Shown: in pieces, positions 6,401 through 8,909 of the stretch
How positions within the stretch are numbered: position 1 is the first letter of the stretch
How the letters are laid out: each line of letters opens with the position of its first letter
NCBI GenBank assembly: GCA_029938515.1
Contig: JAOZUU010000081.1
Coordinates: forward strand, 1-8,909
Source: Desulfobacterales bacterium
GTDB lineage: Bacteria > Desulfobacterota > Desulfobacteria > Desulfobacterales > QNYZ01
Direction of reading: 5' to 3'
Length of the DNA stretch: 8,909 bases
The notes under the pieces: model-generated
The model's database searches: none
Told to the model about the DNA's origin: nothing
The model's input: the letters and a program-made list of their open reading frames with translations, nothing else
Program-made: the position numbers and the translations under genes

Positions 6401-7576
6401 ATGGCCCTGTTTCAAAACGATGAATATCAAGCGCGCATCGGTAAAACCAAAAAGCGGATGGATGATTCCGGAATCGATGTGCTGATCGTTTCAGACCCGG
6501 CCAACATGAACTATCTGACCGGCTACGACGGCTGGTCGTTTTACGTGCCCCAGGCGGTGGTGGTCGCCATGGATTTGAAAATGCCTCTCTGGATCGGTCG
6601 CGGGATGGATGTGGCCGGGGCCCGGCATACCACTTTCTTAAACGAAGACCACATTATTGGCCATTCGGACAACTATGTGCAAAATCCGGTCAAACATCCC
6701 ATGAATTTCGTGGCCGCTGAAATCAAGCATCGGGGCTGGGAAAGGCGGACGATCGGTGTGGAGATGGATGCATACTACTTCAGTGCTCGTGGGTTCCTGG
6801 CGCTTCAAAAAGATTTGCCCCGGGCCAATTTTCAGGATGCCAATCTCCTCGTTTCCTGGGTGCGGCTCATCAAATCCGATGCAGAGATCAATTACATGCG
6901 GCAGGCCGGAAAAATTTCCGAAATTGTCATGGAAACCGCCCTGAATAATCTGTTTCCAGGCGTGCGGGAGTGTGACGCCGTGGCCGCGGTTTACCAGGCC
7001 CAGATGGCCGGGACCCCCAAATTTGGGGGTGATTATCCCGCTATCGTGCCGATGATGCCCACCGGTGAAAAAACAAGCGCACCGCATCTCACCTGGACCG
7101 ACGAACCGTATAGAAATAACCAGGCGGTGAATCTGGAGCTGGCCGCCTGCCGCCACCGTTATCATTCTCCACTGGCCCGGACCGCCTATCTGGGGAAACA
7201 TCCGCCGGAAAAATTGGTCAGCCTCGCTGAACATACCGTCGAGGGACTCAATCTGACGCTCGAAGCGGTAAAACCCGGTATGTGCTGTGAAGAGGTGGAG
7301 CTGGTCTGGCGCAAACATATCGCCAAAGCGGGTTTGGAAAAAGAATCGCGCATCGGCTACGCCATGGGGCTGAATTATCCGCCGGACTGGGGCGAGCATA
7401 CGGCCAGTTTACGGCCCGGCGATAAAACCGTTTTAGCGCCCAATATGACCTTTCACATGATTCTCGGTATGTGGATGGACAAGTACGGCTTCGAATGTAG
7501 CGAATCATTTCATGTAACGGAAACCGGTTGTGAAACGTTTGCCGATTTTCCGCGCAAACTGTTTGTTAAAGGCTAA
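6401..7576 (+). CDS. doeA: Creatinase/M24-fold hydrolase, probable ectoine hydrolase (DoeA/EutD-like)
   Basis: This 391-residue cytoplasmic enzyme has a creatinase N-terminal domain (about 10-150) and a pita-bread M24 domain (about 165-380). The ATG at 6401 is preferred over the adjacent GTG at 6398 because GGAGG at 6391-6395 then has a workable spacing. Segments recalled from ectoine hydrolases are MNYLTGYDGWSFYVPQ (36-51), GDYPAIVPMMPTGEKTSAPH (210-229) and GLNYPPDWGEHTASLRPGD (323-341). DoeA opens the ectoine ring to N-acetyl-diaminobutyrate. By motif alignment, four of the five M24 metal ligands are replaced (E246, P257, Y326, and Asn/Met near 348), leaving E368. This fits a metal-independent creatinase-type enzyme and argues against an aminopeptidase. 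Family assignment is firm; the exact substrate is less sure, because no doeB, doeC or doeD lies nearby. Confidence 0.78.
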   Translation: MALFQNDEYQARIGKTKKRMDDSGIDVLIVSDPANMNYLTGYDGWSFYVPQAVVVAMDLKMPLWIGRGMDVAGARHTTFLNEDHIIGHSDNYVQNPVKHPMNFVAAEIKHRGWERRTIGVEMDAYYFSARGFLALQKDLPRANFQDANLLVSWVRLIKSDAEINYMRQAGKISEIVMETALNNLFPGVRECDAVAAVYQAQMAGTPKFGGDYPAIVPMMPTGEKTSAPHLTWTDEPYRNNQAVNLELAACRHRYHSPLARTAYLGKHPPEKLVSLAEHTVEGLNLTLEAVKPGMCCEEVELVWRKHIAKAGLEKESRIGYAMGLNYPPDWGEHTASLRPGDKTVLAPNMTFHMILGMWMDKYGFECSESFHVTETGCETFADFPRKLFVKG

Positions 7577-7586
7577 CGAGAAAATC

Positions 7587-7748
7587 GGTACGCATCTATC
7601 CCACCATCACCCGCAATTTAATATCGATGAAGAGACACTCCCGAAAGGTGTCGAGATGTTCGTCCGTGGCACGTTGAATTTTTTCGGGAAATCAAAGCGA
7701 TTGGCTATGGCGCCAACCCTGCGCAATCGTCCCCCCCTGGTGGAGTAG
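7587..7748 (+). pseudogene. C-terminal remnant of an M20-type amidohydrolase/peptidase
   Basis: Beginning 11 nt after the doeA-like stop, in a different frame, the translation GTHLSHHHPQFNIDEETLPK and then GVEMFVRGTLNFF (7587-7685) matches the usual ending of M20 amidohydrolases: a small loop with H-x-P-x-F-x-I/F-D-E, then L-P-x-G and a final helix. It ends at a TAG at 7746-7748. No start codon with a ribosome binding site precedes it, and the rest of an M20 enzyme (metal-binding and dimerisation domains) is absent, since the upstream DNA is the doeA-like gene. It therefore looks like the relic of a gene whose 5' part was deleted or replaced. The identification rests on remembered family motifs over about 33 residues, so it is moderate. 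Confidence 0.5.
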
Positions 7749-7772
7749 CGGTGGTGCGATTTATAGCCTCTC

Positions 7773-8702
7773 TCAATTCCCAATCAGCAGATCCAACCAG
7801 GTAGGGAAAGTTAGTATTGGTTTCGGTTCAGGCTCGGGTATTGGTGTGGCGGGACAAGTGGATACACCGAATCTCCGACCAAAATCCTGGGTCCAGTAGG
7901 TGCCGTATTCAGAGCCGGCGTTGTAGGCCTTGCCCACGCCGATATCGCAGTAGGTCAGTGACAGGATGCTGGCGCGATGGCCGGGACTGTTCATCCAGCC
8001 GCTCATCACGCTTTCAGGGCTGAGATATCCGGCGGCGATGTTCTCTCCGCAGGCGTTCCAGTTGTATCCAGAAGCCGTGATTCGCTGGGAGAAGGTGGTT
8101 CCGTCCGGACTGGTGTGGCTAAAATGATTATTGTCAGCCATCAGTTGGCTGTAGTCCTGGGCCGCATGGGTCAGGTTTGTGTCTTTGCCCAGGAGGTGAA
8201 GGCCGGCAATGGCCCGCTCTTCGTTGACCAGCCGGATAACCTGGTCGGTGTCGCTGGCGGCCCCATGCTTTTGGGAGATCACCCTGTCCAGGGCCTGACG
8301 GTCGATCTGACGGACCACGTGGTTGTGGGAGTCGTCCGGTCGCACCTGATAGCGGCCGCCAGGGCAGGTGATGTCCCCTGCCAGGGTATGGTAGTCGGTG
8401 ATCAGCATCACCCGGCATGCGGGTTCAGCGCTTTCACCGCGCCAGATATCTTGGCTCAATGGACCTGTCGACCGGGTAAGAGACGCTTCGATGATCGCAT
8501 CATTAAAAAGGTGCAGTGTTGCAACCAGCTGCTGCTGGCCTAAAAGAAGTTCAGGATAAACCTTAATCCGTTGCTGGCGAATGATCAGCCCGGGAGCGGC
8601 GGCTGTTCCCGAGGATAGCATTCCGGCCGGTTCCATCAGGGTCCCGGCCAGACACAGTGCCGGAACAAAGTATGCAATTACAGCAAATAGTGCAATTCTC
8701 AA
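7773..8702 (-). CDS. Secreted CAP/SCP-domain protein with an N-terminal protease-propeptide-like region
   Basis: This 309-residue protein starts at TTG (8702), with AAGGAGG at 8714-8720. A signal peptide (RIALFAVIAYFVPALCLA, cleavage near residue 19) predicts export; there is no lipobox. Residues about 40-136 (IWRGE, then LAGDITCPGGRYQVRP, then RQIDRQAL) resemble the N-terminal domain that precedes some secreted zinc metalloproteases. C96 and C113 could form a disulfide. Residues about 152-276 form a YkwD-type CAP domain: VNEERA, HFSHTSPDG (193-201), CGENIA (218-223), GWMNSPGHRASIL (235-247) and YWTQDFG (269-275). H193, E220 and H242 are candidate CAP-cavity residues. A short PEPEPKP linker and hydrophobic end follow. 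The function of bacterial CAP proteins is mostly unknown. It is convergent with the upstream gene and not part of its operon. Confidence 0.88.
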   Translation of the reverse strand: MRIALFAVIAYFVPALCLAGTLMEPAGMLSSGTAAAPGLIIRQQRIKVYPELLLGQQQLVATLHLFNDAIIEASLTRSTGPLSQDIWRGESAEPACRVMLITDYHTLAGDITCPGGRYQVRPDDSHNHVVRQIDRQALDRVISQKHGAASDTDQVIRLVNEERAIAGLHLLGKDTNLTHAAQDYSQLMADNNHFSHTSPDGTTFSQRITASGYNWNACGENIAAGYLSPESVMSGWMNSPGHRASILSLTYCDIGVGKAYNAGSEYGTYWTQDFGRRFGVSTCPATPIPEPEPKPILTFPTWLDLLIGN

Positions 8703-8713
8703 CTGAATAGTAG

Positions 8714-8720
8714 CCTCCTT
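8714..8720 (-). promoter_or_regulatory. Ribosome binding site for the CAP-domain gene
   Basis: On the minus strand AAGGAGG lies 11 nt before the TTG at 8702. No ATG or GTG is available in frame at a better distance, and the signal peptide begins right at this TTG, so this site decides the start. Confidence 0.75.
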
Positions 8721-8736
8721 GTTTGGTATGACCCTG

Positions 8737-8754
8737 ATCGAGTTAAAACTCGAT
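8737..8754. promoter_or_regulatory. 18-nt palindrome upstream of the CAP-domain gene
   Basis: ATCGAGTT at 8737-8744 and AACTCGAT at 8747-8754 are exact reverse complements separated by AA. The palindrome lies 35 nt upstream of the TTG start codon and 17 nt upstream of its ribosome binding site. It could be an operator for a dimeric repressor or a short hairpin in the leader RNA. I found no confident promoter elements around it. Confidence 0.6.
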
Positions 8755-8768
8755 TAGAGTGGTCCGTC

Positions 8769-8902
8769 GCCCGTTGTCAGTTGTCAGGTGCAGATTGAGG
8801 GCAATACGTATAAAACGTTATATCTCATCTATTGAAAAGATATGAAATTCAACTTTGTTTTATTGCCATAATACCACGGACAACAAACGACTGACAACGG
8901 GC
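8769..8902. repeat. Nested inverted-repeat element, MITE-like
   Basis: A 13-bp perfect terminal inverted repeat pairs GCCCGTTGTCAGT (8769-8781) with ACTGACAACGGGC (8890-8902). Inside it, GGCAATA (8800-8806) pairs with TATTGCC (8861-8867), ATAAAAC (8810-8816) with GTTTTAT (8857-8863), and ATATCT (8820-8825) with AGATAT (8838-8843). The whole 134-nt stretch can thus fold as one long interrupted hairpin. The 5' arm has a tandem GTTGTCA pair (8773-8786). There is no open frame. The centre is much more AT-rich than the ends. I see no clear target-site duplication, and the window ends 7 nt beyond the element. Confidence 0.65.
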
Positions 8903-8909
8903 ATTGAGC

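Noticed and set aside
6638..7399. 253-codon open frame on the minus strand
   Set aside because: It is antisense to the doeA-like gene, has no family motif or ribosome binding site, and is explained by codon bias of the real gene.
6401..7576. DMSP lyase DddP or Xaa-Pro aminopeptidase
   Set aside because: Both use the M24 metal-binding residues, most of which are replaced here, while the GYDGWSFYVPQ and NYPPDWGE segments match ectoine hydrolase better.
7977..8543. 188-codon open frame on the plus strand
   Set aside because: It is antisense to the CAP-domain gene, whose signal peptide and CAP motifs establish the minus strand as coding.
8769..8902. Integron attC recombination site
   Set aside because: Size and palindromic form are compatible, but I could not find convincing RYYYAAC and GTTRRRY core sites at the expected ends, and no cassette array or integrase is present.

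Overview
The window looks like a chromosomal segment from a Gram-negative anaerobe. My best guess is a sulfate-reducing deltaproteobacterium (Desulfobacterota, Desulfobacterales-like). The reasons are a high-affinity Liv-type ABC operon ending in an acyl-CoA ligase and a receiver protein, moderately GC-rich coding DNA, and AT-rich intergenic repeats. This assignment is inference, because no rRNA or marker gene is present.

Region 1 (1-5907, + strand) is one compact operon that begins before the window. It encodes the end of a periplasmic substrate-binding protein, two permeases (LivH, LivM), two ATPases (LivG, LivF), an AMP-forming acyl-CoA ligase and a receiver-only response regulator. The livH/livM/livG/livF junctions overlap by 4, 4 and 8 nt. 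The ligase follows after 58 nt and the response regulator starts 1 nt after the ligase stop. The only sizeable gap inside the operon, between the binding protein and livH, holds a strong inverted repeat built from degenerate 8-9-mers. The simplest reading is an import-and-activate module: the ABC system brings in a carboxylate (possibly not an amino acid) and the ligase converts it to its CoA thioester. The substrate cannot be read from the sequence.

Region 2 (5908-6400) is about 490 nt without a gene. It contains a 29-nt perfect palindrome, three tandem 10-mers and several smaller repeats.

Region 3 (6401-7748, + strand) holds a creatinase/M24-fold hydrolase that closely resembles ectoine hydrolase (DoeA/EutD). 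Directly behind it, in another frame, is a short piece that looks like the C-terminus of an M20 amidohydrolase, apparently a gene remnant. No partner ectoine genes (doeB, doeC, doeD) lie in the window.

Region 4 (7773-8909, - strand) holds a secreted CAP/SCP-domain protein. It starts at TTG behind a strong ribosome binding site, and an 18-nt palindrome lies upstream. Its N-terminal half resembles the propeptide-like domain of some secreted metalloproteases. The window ends in a nested inverted-repeat element of about 134 nt that resembles a MITE. I found no CRISPR array, tRNA, rRNA or complete insertion sequence.
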